Source: Micromonospora_G sp044458865
GTDB taxonomy: Bacteria > Actinomycetota > Actinomycetes > Mycobacteriales > Micromonosporaceae
NCBI RefSeq assembly: GCF_044458865.1
Contig: NZ_JBITIH010000010.1
Location: 177,836-241,835, forward strand
Direction: 5' to 3'
DNA: 64,000 nucleotides
Below the pieces are notes generated by a model, which saw only the letters and a program-made list of their open reading frames with translations, searched no databases and was not told the origin of the DNA. The translations under genes were made by a program, and so were the position numbers. Of this stretch, positions 22,385-30,973 are shown piece by piece; position 1 is the first letter of the stretch, and the number at the start of each line of letters is the position of its first letter.

Positions 22385-23676
22385 CAGTTCTCCCTCCAGG
22401 TGGCGACCCACCAGCGGGTCAACCAGCCGGTGATCAGACCGGTGAGCAGGCCGGCGACGGTCAGCAGCAACAGCAGGACCCAGCCGCGGCCCAGCCCCGG
22501 GCTGTTCGGCGCGGGCGAGAAGTCGACCACGTCGATGGTCAGCTCAACCGGCATGCCGGGAACCTGGGCGGCGGTGTTCTGTCCCGAGAAGGAGTTGCTG
22601 ACCACCAGGCAGACGGTGGGCGTCGGGACAATCAGGGTCGTGCCCTCGGCCGGTTCCTCGCTGGGCTCCTCGGTCGGCTCGTCCGGCTCCGAGGCCGACC
22701 AGCGCAGGCCGGTGGAGAGCACGTCCGTACGACCGCTGCCGGCGTCCGTTCCGCGTACGAGTTCGCGGCCGTCGGCTGCGGTGGCGCGCAGCAGGACGCC
22801 GTAGTCACGGTTGAGCGGGCGGTCGAGGGCGACGCTCACCGAGGCGCGCAGCTCCTGGTCGGCCCGGACCGGTACCCGGTAGTAGCGGTGTTCCTGGAAC
22901 TTCTCCCGGTCGGAGTAGACGCCGGGGGCGAGGATCGGCGCGTTGCCGCACTCGCCGGTGCCGGTGACCAGCGCCGGGGTGGCGGTGTAGGTGTCGTTCG
23001 CGCGGTCGACCAACTGTCGGATCCGGCCACTGAGCTGCTCGACGCTGTTCGCGGAGGTGTACGTGCCGCCGGTGGCGGAGGCGATGCAGACGAGTTGCTT
23101 GCGTACCTTCTCGTCGGGGGCCAGACCGAGGGTGTCGACGACCAGGTGGGTGCCCTGGGCGGCGAGTTCGCGGGCGACCTCGCACGGGTCGGGCGGGGCG
23201 CAGGTGTCCTCGCCGTCGGTGATGAGCACGATCCGTCGGGTGGTGCCGCCGGTGCCGAGGTCCTGTGCGGCGCCGCGCAGCGCGAGTCCGACCGGGGTGA
23301 AGCCGGTGGGGCGGAGCCCCGCGATGGCGGCCTTGGCCTGTTCCCGGTTGACCGGGCCGACCGGCACGATCTGCTGGGTGTCCTGGCAGCCGATCTTCTT
23401 GTCGTCGCCGGGGTAGGTGGCGCCGAGGACCCGGATGCCGAGCTGAGTTTCGTCGGGTAGCGCGTCGACCACCTCGTGGAACGCCTGTTGGGCGACGGCG
23501 ATCCGGGTGCGGCCGTCGATGTCGTTGGCCCGCATCGATCCGCTCACGTCGAGCACAAGCTCCACTTTGGGCGGCTCGGAGGTGGGTTCGTCGGCGGATG
23601 CCGGCGGAATACCAAGTGGCGTAAGGGCGGCCAGTAGTCCTAACAGGACTGCGATGGACCGTCTTATGATGATCAC
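22384..23676 (-). CDS. Membrane-anchored von Willebrand factor type A protein
   Basis: This 430-residue protein has a signal peptide (IAVLLGLLAALTPLGIPPASA) and a von Willebrand A domain from about residue 37. The metal-ion site reads LDVSGSM, with a Thr at TPVG and Asp at LITDGEDT. A C-terminal extracellular beta region follows, then a helix (GWVLLLLLTVAGLLTGLITGW). It should display a protein- or surface-binding domain outside the cell. Cys pairs within GCQDT and CAPPDPC suggest disulphides. The downstream partner gene overlaps by one base. Confidence 0.8.
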   Translation of the reverse strand: MIIIRRSIAVLLGLLAALTPLGIPPASADEPTSEPPKVELVLDVSGSMRANDIDGRTRIAVAQQAFHEVVDALPDETQLGIRVLGATYPGDDKKIGCQDTQQIVPVGPVNREQAKAAIAGLRPTGFTPVGLALRGAAQDLGTGGTTRRIVLITDGEDTCAPPDPCEVARELAAQGTHLVVDTLGLAPDEKVRKQLVCIASATGGTYTSANSVEQLSGRIRQLVDRANDTYTATPALVTGTGECGNAPILAPGVYSDREKFQEHRYYRVPVRADQELRASVSVALDRPLNRDYGVLLRATAADGRELVRGTDAGSGRTDVLSTGLRWSASEPDEPTEEPSEEPAEGTTLIVPTPTVCLVVSNSFSGQNTAAQVPGMPVELTIDVVDFSPAPNSPGLGRGWVLLLLLTVAGLLTGLITGWLTRWWVATWREN

Positions 23677-23749
23677 GCCGAGATCCTAGTGAGGATCGAA
23701 TGGGTGCGATCTCAGTGGTATCGGCCGAATCCGACAGCCGGTACGGGGG

Positions 23750-23986
23750 TCAGTTGTCGCTGGTCGCGGCCCAGCTCGCCGCCGCGATGCAGAGCAGCAG
23801 GACGATGCCGCCCTTGCTCGCCACGATCCGGATCAGTCCCCAGGCCGCCTTGCGCATCCCGGGCACGCTCGCCTTCGTCTTGCGGTAGTCGACCCAGGAG
23901 CGGCGGGCGACGGCGTACGCGATCCCGACCGTCAGGCCGAGCAGCACTCCGATGGCCAACATGACTGCCGTCAGTGGGCGTTCCAC
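23750..23986 (-). CDS. Small two-helix membrane protein
   Basis: This 78-residue protein has two hydrophobic segments, AVMLAIGVLLGLTVGIAYAVA and GGIVLLLCIAAASWAA, flanking a basic loop with WVDYRKTKASVPGMRK. No family is recognised. It lies 73 bp upstream of the von Willebrand gene on the same strand and may belong to that unit. The start is unclear: GTG 23986 or an internal ATG at 23962; neither has a strong ribosome-binding site. Confidence 0.5.
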   Translation of the reverse strand: MERPLTAVMLAIGVLLGLTVGIAYAVARRSWVDYRKTKASVPGMRKAAWGLIRIVASKGGIVLLLCIAAASWAATSDN

Positions 23987-24103
23987 CAGGTCAGTCTGGT
24001 AGGGGTGAACGAATCGCCGCTATCCCCCGTTCGGTGCATATAGTCATGAATCACCCTCATAATCGAGCTGCCCGCCGCACCTCACGTATGCCACGATCTG
24101 CCG

Positions 24104-24754
24104 GTGCGCGACGAGCCGGAACTAGCGCCGGCCCGCAAGTATCCGCGTACCCACCACCTGCCGGACTCCCCGGGCGCGACCAGCGACGACCGGATCCTCA
24201 CCAACCTTGACGGGCTCACCGGCGAACTGGTGGTGACGGAGAAAATGGACGGCGGCAACGTCACCTTCACCCGTGACCTGATGTACGCCCGCTCGGTCGA
24301 CTCCGGCACGCACCCCTGGGACCGGCCGGCGAAAGCGCTCTGGGCACGGGTGGCACACGAGATCCCGACCGGCTGGCGGATCTGCGGCGAGTCGATGTGG
24401 GCCCGGCGCAGTGTGGCGTACACCGATCTGCCCGGTGTCTTCCTGGTCTTCGCGGTCTGGGACGCCACGCACACGCTCCGGAGCTGGGACGAGACCGTCG
24501 AGTGGGCGACCCTGCTGGAGTTGCCGCTCGTGCCCGTACTCCATCGCGGCCCCGACCTGGCCACGGCCCGCGCGACCTGGTCGCGGCAGCGCGACGCCGC
24601 CGGTTCGGAGGGCTTCGTCGTGCGCACGGCAGCGCCGATCCCGGAGGCCGAGTTCGGCCTCCGGGTCGCCAAATGGGTACGCCCACAGCACGTCCGCACC
24701 GAAGCGTCCTGGCGGCACCGCGACGACTTCGCCGTCAACGGTTTCGCCCGGTGA
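24104..24754 (+). CDS. RNA ligase-like protein
   Basis: This 216-residue protein has the nucleotidyltransferase motifs of RNA ligases in order: EKMDGGN (motif I, KxDG, about residue 46), GESMWARRSVAY (motif III), EGFVVR (motif IV) and AKWVRP (motif V). It is compact, with no extra C-terminal domain, like the Rnl2-related minimal ligases found scattered in actinomycetes. It would join or repair nicked RNA using ATP. GTG 24104 is the start; the 117-bp upstream region shows no clear ribosome-binding site. No RtcB or Pnkp partner is adjacent. Confidence 0.75.
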   Translation: MRDEPELAPARKYPRTHHLPDSPGATSDDRILTNLDGLTGELVVTEKMDGGNVTFTRDLMYARSVDSGTHPWDRPAKALWARVAHEIPTGWRICGESMWARRSVAYTDLPGVFLVFAVWDATHTLRSWDETVEWATLLELPLVPVLHRGPDLATARATWSRQRDAAGSEGFVVRTAAPIPEAEFGLRVAKWVRPQHVRTEASWRHRDDFAVNGFAR

Positions 24755-24783
24755 GGCGCACGATCAGCCGGTGAGGCGCACGA

Positions 24784-25365
24784 TCAGTTGGTGGCGGTGA
24801 ACCGAACCTTCAGTCGATGAGCCTGCACCAGCTCCACCAGGCGTGGACTGCACACCATGGTCCGGTAGCGGGCATCGCGGGCGATCAGGAACTGGTTGGC
24901 GTACTCCTCCCGGTAGAAGGGCTCGGCCAGGATCGGTGACCCGCCACCGGCCGACGGGCGCTGCCGGGACCGGGCCTCGTCGATCAACGGCAGCACGGTC
25001 TTCACCCGGGCAACGGAGTAGTCGTCGTACTCCTCGGACTGACAGCGCACCACACAGCGGTGAAACTCCAGGTCCCGGTCGAGTTCCGACCCGATCGCCG
25101 CGACGAACGCGGCGGAGAAGATGGGAATGCGTACGCTCGCCGCCAGGTAGTCCGCGTTGCGGACCAGGCGGGCGGAGAGCCCCCTCTGGGCACGCGCGAC
25201 CACGTTTGTGTGCCGCAGGAAACCGTCGTCACCGCTGTCGTGCACGAAGTAGGCGGTGAGCCGGTGACTGGTGCCCGGACTCGGCTCACCCGTCCGGGCG
25301 GAAACGAAGTCGAGCAGGTCCGGCACCCGGGCCAGAGTCGGTGAGGTGAGGTAGTGATAGGCCAC
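24784..25365 (-). CDS. Hypothetical protein coupled to an ASCH fragment
   Basis: I do not recognise this 193-residue protein. It starts AYHYLTSPTLARVPDLLDFVSARTG, has ADYLAASVRIPIFSAAFVAAIG mid-way and ends with EPFYREEYANQFLIARDARYRTMVCSPRLVELV, so it is probably a soluble alpha/beta protein. GTG 25365 begins one base after the stop of the upstream ASCH-like gene (TGACGTG), so it is translated by coupling. The pair lies in a small cluster of orphan genes next to tRNA-Thr. Confidence 0.5.
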   Translation of the reverse strand: MAYHYLTSPTLARVPDLLDFVSARTGEPSPGTSHRLTAYFVHDSGDDGFLRHTNVVARAQRGLSARLVRNADYLAASVRIPIFSAAFVAAIGSELDRDLEFHRCVVRCQSEEYDDYSVARVKTVLPLIDEARSRQRPSAGGGSPILAEPFYREEYANQFLIARDARYRTMVCSPRLVELVQAHRLKVRFTATN

Positions 25366-25366
25366 G

Positions 25367-25585
25367 TCAGAACCGCTCCACGACCGTAAAACGCTCCGGT
25401 TGGTCCGCCAAGTCGACGACCGCACTCCGTTGCCCGGCAGCCGGCAGTGGATCCTGTTCAAGCTGGTAGTCGATTTCCAGTCCGGTGGTCGAGGTCTTCG
25501 TACCGTTCAGGATGGCCGCGACCAGCTGGTCGCGCAGTGGCCCGGGAAAGGCGAATTGGGCCTTCGGCAGGTCATGCATCCCCAA
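25367..25585 (-). CDS. Truncated ASCH-domain protein
   Basis: This 72-residue protein matches only the first half of an ASCH domain: FPGPLRDQLVAAILNGTKTSTTGL and GQRSAVVDLADQP. ASCH proteins normally run to 130-150 residues and bind nucleic acids or nucleotides. Here the frame ends at FTVVERF, close to the usual C-terminal end, as if the centre had been lost. It may be a remnant kept because it drives translation of the downstream gene. The start is ATG 25585. Confidence 0.5.
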   Translation of the reverse strand: MGMHDLPKAQFAFPGPLRDQLVAAILNGTKTSTTGLEIDYQLEQDPLPAAGQRSAVVDLADQPERFTVVERF

Positions 25586-25709
25586 AGGCTACCGATCGAT
25601 TCGACATCCCGACCCGTCCGAAATTGGCAGCGGACCCGATCACGCGCATCCAGCAGCGGGTCAGGCGCAGCCGACCTATGTTGGTGAGGTGACCACTGGC
25701 GGAAGTTCC

Positions 25710-25916
25710 ATGGATACGCAGACGATCCCGCACGGGATCTGGACCCGGGTGGGCGACACCGGGGTCGAGGCGTACCAGGACACCGGCGTGGAGGTGCTGC
25801 TCTACGTCGATGCCGAGGAGGGCGAAATCACCGTGCCGGTCGGCTCCGCACTCCACCTCCAGTTCCGCGCCGCACTGAGCCGTCTCAGCGACGAAGACGA
25901 GGTATGGGGCAGGTAA
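25710..25916 (+). CDS. Small acidic hypothetical protein
   Basis: This 68-residue protein (TIPHGIWTRVGDTGVEAYQ, VLLYVDAEEGEITVPVG) resembles no family I know; alternating hydrophobic residues suggest beta strands. ATG 25710 has GGCGGAAG about five bases upstream. It sits 58 bp beyond the 3' end of the opposite-strand tRNA-Thr. Confidence 0.45.
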   Translation: MDTQTIPHGIWTRVGDTGVEAYQDTGVEVLLYVDAEEGEITVPVGSALHLQFRAALSRLSDEDEVWGR

Positions 25917-25973
25917 CGTCGCTCGACCCGCCCCGGGGTACGGGCCAGTCAGGGAGGTCCCTGCTGGCGGTGT

Positions 25974-26050
25974 TGGAGCCCCCGGCCGGGGTCGAACCGG
26001 CGACATCCCGCTTACAAGGCGGGTGCTCTGGCCAGCTGAGCTACAGGGGC
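25974..26050 (-). tRNA. tRNA-Thr (anticodon TGT)
   Basis: The minus strand folds as a full cloverleaf. Acceptor GCCCCTG pairs with CGGGGGC (one G-T). A D-arm follows, then anticodon stem CCCGC/GCGGG around loop CTTGTAA (anticodon TGT) and a T-arm with GGTTCGACC. Discriminator T is followed by an encoded CCA. Length including CCA is 77. Confidence 0.95.
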
Positions 26051-26373
26051 AGTGTTCCGGGGGTCAGCATAGCCAGTGCGGTTGCGATCCCAGCGACGCC
26101 ACGGTCGTGGGTGGCGAACTTCGCTTACCCCCGGCCGCCTGTTGATGACCCAACGTACCCCAATGCCCGAAATGTGAGTCGTTCGCATCTCTCCGTACGC
26201 CTCTGACCTTGGCAGGGTGGGCGGAGCGGATTACCGTGGCGTAACACGGACGACACGCCAACCACCCCAGTGGCCGTCGGCGGGTCGTCCGGACCGGCGC
26301 GGCCCCCCGCACCGGTGGCTCCTTCACTCGGATCGTCCGGCACGTTCCTGCCGGTGAAAGGAAGCGCTCCACC
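26051..26373. other. Promoter region of msiK
   Basis: This 320-bp stretch between tRNA-Thr and msiK holds no convincing gene. The frames on the minus strand are continuations of the antisense shadow of msiK. It must carry the tRNA and msiK promoters. I found no DasR-like or other sugar-regulator box that I could defend. Confidence 0.4.
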
Positions 26374-27465
<1,092 letters not shown>

Positions 27466-27482
27466 GCTAGTCCGAAACACGT

Positions 27483-27516
27483 CGAGGGGCGGTCCGCACG
27501 AGCGGGCCGCCCCTCG
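27483..27516. terminator. Bidirectional hairpin terminator between msiK and recD2
   Basis: CGAGGGGCGG (27483) and CCGCCCCTCG (27507) are perfect 10-bp arms around a 14-base loop, lying between two convergent stops 57 bp apart. There is no T-run, as is common in GC-rich actinomycetes. Confidence 0.65.
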
Positions 27517-27521
27517 GCCTG

Positions 27522-29843
27522 TCACTGCCCGGCGGAGACCAGTCGGTGGGTCAGGGCGGTGTGCCGGCGACCGGTTCCGGCGGTACGGACCGCGATCGCG
27601 ATCGCCTTGCGCGAACCGGCCAGCACGACGAGCTTCCGCGCCCGGGTGACGGCCGTATAGAGCAGGTTGCGCTGCAACATGGTGTACGAACTCATCGACA
27701 CCGGCACCACCACCGCCGGATACTCACTCCCCTGCGAGCGGTGCACCGTGATCGCGTACGCGTGCTGCAACTCGTCGAGTTCGTCGAAGTCGTACGTCAG
27801 GTCCTCGTCCTCGTCGGTGCGGACGGTGAGCTGGCGGTCCTCGCCGCTGAGCGCGGTGACCACGCCGACCGTGCCGTTGAAGACCCCGGCCTTGCCCTTG
27901 TCGTAGTTGTTCCTGATCTGGATCACCTTGTCGCCTACCCGGAACACCCTGGCCCCGTGCCGCCGCTCCGGCATCGACTCCCGGTGCGGGGCCAGCGCCT
28001 CCTGGAGGATCGTGTTGAGGTTGCCGGCACCGGCCGGGCCCCGGTGCATCGGGGTGAGCACCTGGATGTCGCGTGGGTGCAGCTTGAACTTGCGCGGGAT
28101 GCGGCGGGCGACGATGTCCACCACCAGCTTCGCGGTCTCCTCCGGTTCGTCCACGGGGAAGAGGAAGAAGTCGGGGTACTCGCCGATCGCGGGAGGCTGA
28201 CCCGCGTTGATCCGGTGCGCGTTCACCACCACGCCGGACTCCTGTGCCTGCCGGAAGATCTTCGTCAGGCGTACCCGGGGGATGCTCTCGGCGCCGAGGA
28301 TGTCGCGCAAGACCTCACCGGCACCGACCGAGGGCAACTGGTCCACGTCGCCGACCAGCAGCAGGTGCGCGCCCGGCGCCACCGCCTTGACCAGCTTGTT
28401 GGCGAGGATCAGGTCGAGCATCGACGCCTCGTCGACCACGACCAGGTCGGCGTCGATCGGGTTGTCCCGGTCATGGGTGGGTTCGCCGCCGGGACGCAGT
28501 TGCAGCAGCCGGTGCACGGTGGCGGCCGGGTGCCCGGTCAGTTCGGTCATCCGTTTCGCGGCCCGCCCGGTCGGTGCCGCCAGCACGATCTTCGCCTGCT
28601 TCGCGGCGGCGAGCGCGATGATGGACTTGACCGTGAAGGACTTGCCACAACCGGGTCCGCCGGTGAGGGCGGCGACCTTCGCGGTGAGGGCGAGCCGGAC
28701 CGCCCGTTCCTGCTCCTCCGCGAGGTCGGCGCCGGTTCTGGTACGCAACCAGGCCAGCGCCTTCGTCCAGTCCACCCCGCCGAACGCCGGCATCCGGTCG
28801 TTGCGGTGGTGCAGCAGCCGGAGCAGGCTGTTCGCGAGCGCGGTCTCGGCCCGGTGGAACGGCACCAGGTAGACGGCCGGAATGGTGGTGCCCTCCGTGC
28901 TCGGGTTCGGCACCTGTTCGCGTACCACTCCCTCCTCGGTGACCAGGGTGTCGAGGCAGGTGCGGACCAGGTCGGCGGGGACCTGGAGAATCTCGGTAGC
29001 GTCGGCGACCAGGTTCGGTTCGGGCAGATAGCAGTGGCCGCTGTCGGTTGCCTCGGAGAGGGTGTACTGGATGCCGGCCTGGACCCGCTGTGGGCTGTCG
29101 TGGGGGATGCCGACGGCCTGGGCGATGGTGTCGGCGGTCTTGAAGCCGATCCCCCACACGTCGGCGGCGAGCCGGTACGGCTCGTCGCGGACCACGGCGA
29201 CGGACTTGTCGGCGTACTTCTTGTAGATCCGTACGGCGAGCGAGGTGGAGACGCCGACCCCCTGAAGGAAGATCATCACTTCCTTGATCGCCTTCTGTTC
29301 CTCCCATGCGGCGGCGATCATCGCGGTACGTTTCTTGCCGAGCCCGTGCACCTCGACCAGCCGCCCCGGCTCCTCCTCGATGATCCGCAGGGTGTCGGCC
29401 CCGAACAGCTCCACGATCCGGGCCGCCATCTTCGGGCCGATCCCCTTGATCAACCCGGAGCCGAGGTACCGCTCGATCCCCTGGATCGTCGCCGGCAGCA
29501 CCGTCGTGTACGAGTGCACCTCGAACTGCCGCCCGTACTTCGGGTGCGAGCCCCACCGCCCGACCAGTCGCAGGCTCTCCCCCGGCTGCGCCCCGAGCAG
29601 CGCGCCGACCACGGTGAGCAGGTCGTTCCCGGAGCGTTCGGTGGCGACCCGGGCGATCGTGTAACCGGTCTCCTCGTTGGCGTACGTGATCCGCTCCAAC
29701 ACCGCGTCCAGCAGCACCGTGCCCGGCGGCCGGCCCCCACTCGTCGCAGCGGGCGGTACGCCGGTTGCCGTCGCAGTCGTACTCACCGGTGCATCATCCA
29801 TCAGTCCCGGCGAAGCGGCCGAAGGCCCACGAGCAATTGCCAA
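27522..29843 (-). CDS. recD2: RecD2-type ATP-dependent DNA helicase
   Basis: This protein of up to 773 residues is a stand-alone SF1B 5'-3' helicase. Helix-hairpin-helix repeats lie around residues 130-250 (IKGIGPKMAARI, VHGLGKKRTAMI, VWGIGFKTADTI). Walker A is GGPGCGKSF (about 393-401), motif II VVDEASMLDL, motif III VGDVDQLPSVGAGEVL and the late motif VHRSQGSEYP. RecD2 acts in replication-linked repair without RecB or RecC. Start is either TTG 29843, after GGGGTGG, or ATG 29801; the N-terminal 40 residues are not conserved. It is convergent with msiK. Confidence 0.88.
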   Translation of the reverse strand: MAIARGPSAASPGLMDDAPVSTTATATGVPPAATSGGRPPGTVLLDAVLERITYANEETGYTIARVATERSGNDLLTVVGALLGAQPGESLRLVGRWGSHPKYGRQFEVHSYTTVLPATIQGIERYLGSGLIKGIGPKMAARIVELFGADTLRIIEEEPGRLVEVHGLGKKRTAMIAAAWEEQKAIKEVMIFLQGVGVSTSLAVRIYKKYADKSVAVVRDEPYRLAADVWGIGFKTADTIAQAVGIPHDSPQRVQAGIQYTLSEATDSGHCYLPEPNLVADATEILQVPADLVRTCLDTLVTEEGVVREQVPNPSTEGTTIPAVYLVPFHRAETALANSLLRLLHHRNDRMPAFGGVDWTKALAWLRTRTGADLAEEQERAVRLALTAKVAALTGGPGCGKSFTVKSIIALAAAKQAKIVLAAPTGRAAKRMTELTGHPAATVHRLLQLRPGGEPTHDRDNPIDADLVVVDEASMLDLILANKLVKAVAPGAHLLLVGDVDQLPSVGAGEVLRDILGAESIPRVRLTKIFRQAQESGVVVNAHRINAGQPPAIGEYPDFFLFPVDEPEETAKLVVDIVARRIPRKFKLHPRDIQVLTPMHRGPAGAGNLNTILQEALAPHRESMPERRHGARVFRVGDKVIQIRNNYDKGKAGVFNGTVGVVTALSGEDRQLTVRTDEDEDLTYDFDELDELQHAYAITVHRSQGSEYPAVVVPVSMSSYTMLQRNLLYTAVTRARKLVVLAGSRKAIAIAVRTAGTGRRHTALTHRLVSAGQ

Positions 29844-29890
29844 GCCACCCCGCCGCCGATTGACAAACCTGTAGGGACAACGGGCGATGG

Positions 29891-30124
29891 CTACAGAAAA
29901 TAGACTCGCTCAACCGTGCCGTCCGGTTGCACGACCAGGAGCCCGCGCCCGTCGCTTCGGCTGAGTAGCTCATCGAGGACAAGGAGCAACGGCAGAGCAC
30001 GGTTGATCGCTTCGGTCTTACTCTCACGCGCCCGGCCGCACACGCTGTCCATGGCGTCTACTGCACGGGGTGTGAGGTTCACCGTCACCTTGGTCGGGCG
30101 GTGCCCGTCGTCTACCCCAGACAT
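29891..30124 (-). CDS. Ribbon-helix-helix-like small protein
   Basis: This 77-residue protein begins with a short beta-like strand (TKVTVNLTPRAVDAMD) and helices (ESKTEAINRALPLLLVLDELL), the pattern of MetJ/Arc-type ribbon-helix-helix DNA-binding proteins. Its ATG overlaps the preceding gene's end by 13 bp, so it is the last of four overlapping small genes. It could autoregulate that operon. Confidence 0.6.
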   Translation of the reverse strand: MSGVDDGHRPTKVTVNLTPRAVDAMDSVCGRARESKTEAINRALPLLLVLDELLSRSDGRGLLVVQPDGTVERVYFL

Positions 30125-30279
30125 CCCACCTGATCAGCCTCGGGATCGTAGGGTTCTAGCAATTCAGTCAACATCAGCAGCGCGTCGACGGTCATGTTTC
30201 TCTTCCAGGCAACCTCGGCCAGGCGGTGCATTTCGCCGTAGAACTCGGGCTCCTTGGTCAGTTGGTCGAGGGCCCTCAC
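30112..30279 (-). CDS. Small helical hypothetical protein
   Basis: A 55-residue frame starts at GTG 30279, which overlaps the upstream stop by 4 bp (GTGA) after a GGGGGAGG site. The peptide is helical (LTKEPEFYGEMHRLAEVAWKR, VDALLMLTELLEPYDP) and matches no family I know. A longer frame to 30414 exists but would run deep into the upstream gene. The coupling pattern supports the short form. Confidence 0.5.
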   Translation of the reverse strand: MRALDQLTKEPEFYGEMHRLAEVAWKRNMTVDALLMLTELLEPYDPEADQVGCLG

Positions 30280-30542
30280 GACCTCCCCCTTCTTGCCGCT
30301 GGACGTGGGATGGTGACCTGTATAGGTCTCAAGCCGTCGCGCAGGGCGAGAACCGCGCGCCGGGTCCTCGCGAGCCCCTGCTGGTTGATCTCGTAGCCGT
30401 ACAGCCAGATCCAACCGAGGCGGGCTTGGGTTGGCAGCACCTTGATCACGCGGAGCAGGATCTGTTTTTCGCCGGCATACCGTCGGTTGGCTTTCCTGCC
30501 AACCACCAGGACGTCGCCGGGCTTCGGGTCAACGCCGGGCAT
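30276..30542 (-). CDS. Small basic hypothetical protein
   Basis: This 88-residue protein has a beta-rich start (PKPGDVLVVGRKANRRYAG... ILLRVIKVLP) and a basic tail (RDGLRPIQVTIPRPAARRGRS). The PGDVLVVG segment resembles small beta-barrel proteins, but I assign no family. ATG 30542 lies within the 3' end of the upstream gene, so translation is coupled. It is the second of four overlapping genes. Confidence 0.5.
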   Translation of the reverse strand: MPGVDPKPGDVLVVGRKANRRYAGEKQILLRVIKVLPTQARLGWIWLYGYEINQQGLARTRRAVLALRDGLRPIQVTIPRPAARRGRS

Positions 30543-30690
30543 TTGGCGCGTGGTGGTGACGGCCGACGATCGCGCTGGTCGTGGAGCCGCACTGCGGGCA
30601 CCACCGGCTCTTCACCTTGAAGGCGAACAAGCCGGCGAAGAAGCCGAGCAGTGTGCAGCCAACGACTGCGAAGAACAGGTTCAGGAGCAT
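30529..30690 (-). CDS. Membrane-anchored zinc-ribbon peptide
   Basis: This 53-residue protein has a hydrophobic helix (NLFFAVVGCTLLGFFAGLFAF, about residues 4-24), a basic junction and half a zinc ribbon, CPQCG. A His-rich end (GRHHHAPN) could supply the other metal ligands. ATG 30690 follows a strong GGAGG site seven bases upstream. It is the first gene of a four-gene minus-strand operon in which every gene overlaps the next. Function is unknown. Confidence 0.55.
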   Translation of the reverse strand: MLLNLFFAVVGCTLLGFFAGLFAFKVKSRWCPQCGSTTSAIVGRHHHAPNARR

Positions 30691-30811
30691 GACGACCTCC
30701 TTCTCACGGGGAGGCCCGGTGCCCGCTAGTTGCCGCTAGACGACCACCGAGCCTCCCACCTGGAGTGGCTGACGCAGCGTGTGCGAAGGGTTGAACACGC
30801 GGCGGCCAACC

Positions 30812-30890
30812 CATGTCACCGTGCAGTTGGTCGGTGACATGCTGTACTCATCGTGCTACCGCCTATGGGATAATGCAAGGTATGCATAGG
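30812..30890. promoter_or_regulatory. Two dyads and -10 box in the divergent promoter
   Basis: CATGTCACC (30812) and GGTGACATG (30833) are perfect 9-bp inverted repeats with a 12-bp spacer. CCTATG (30862) and CATAGG (30885) flank GATAAT, a good -10 box at about 30869. The region lies between the minus-strand micro-operon and the plus-strand XRE gene, so both could be controlled here. Confidence 0.45.
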
Positions 30891-30973
30891 CCTGATCATC
30901 ACTTGCTTGTCCTGCCTTGTGGCCGCATCCGCCGGGCAGGGAGACTCTGACCAGAACAGAGAGCGAAGGGATC

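Noticed and set aside
24784..26050. tRNA-Thr as attachment site of an integrated element
   Set aside because: Orphan genes lie beyond the tRNA 3' end, but there is no integrase, excision gene or visible repeat of the tRNA tail.
27546..29903. A 785-codon plus-strand frame opposite recD2
   Set aside because: It is rich in Asp, Gly, His and Arg without any domain, and the opposite strand encodes a full RecD2 helicase. The same reasoning removes the long frames opposite the Hsp70 fusion, cysS and the uronate genes.
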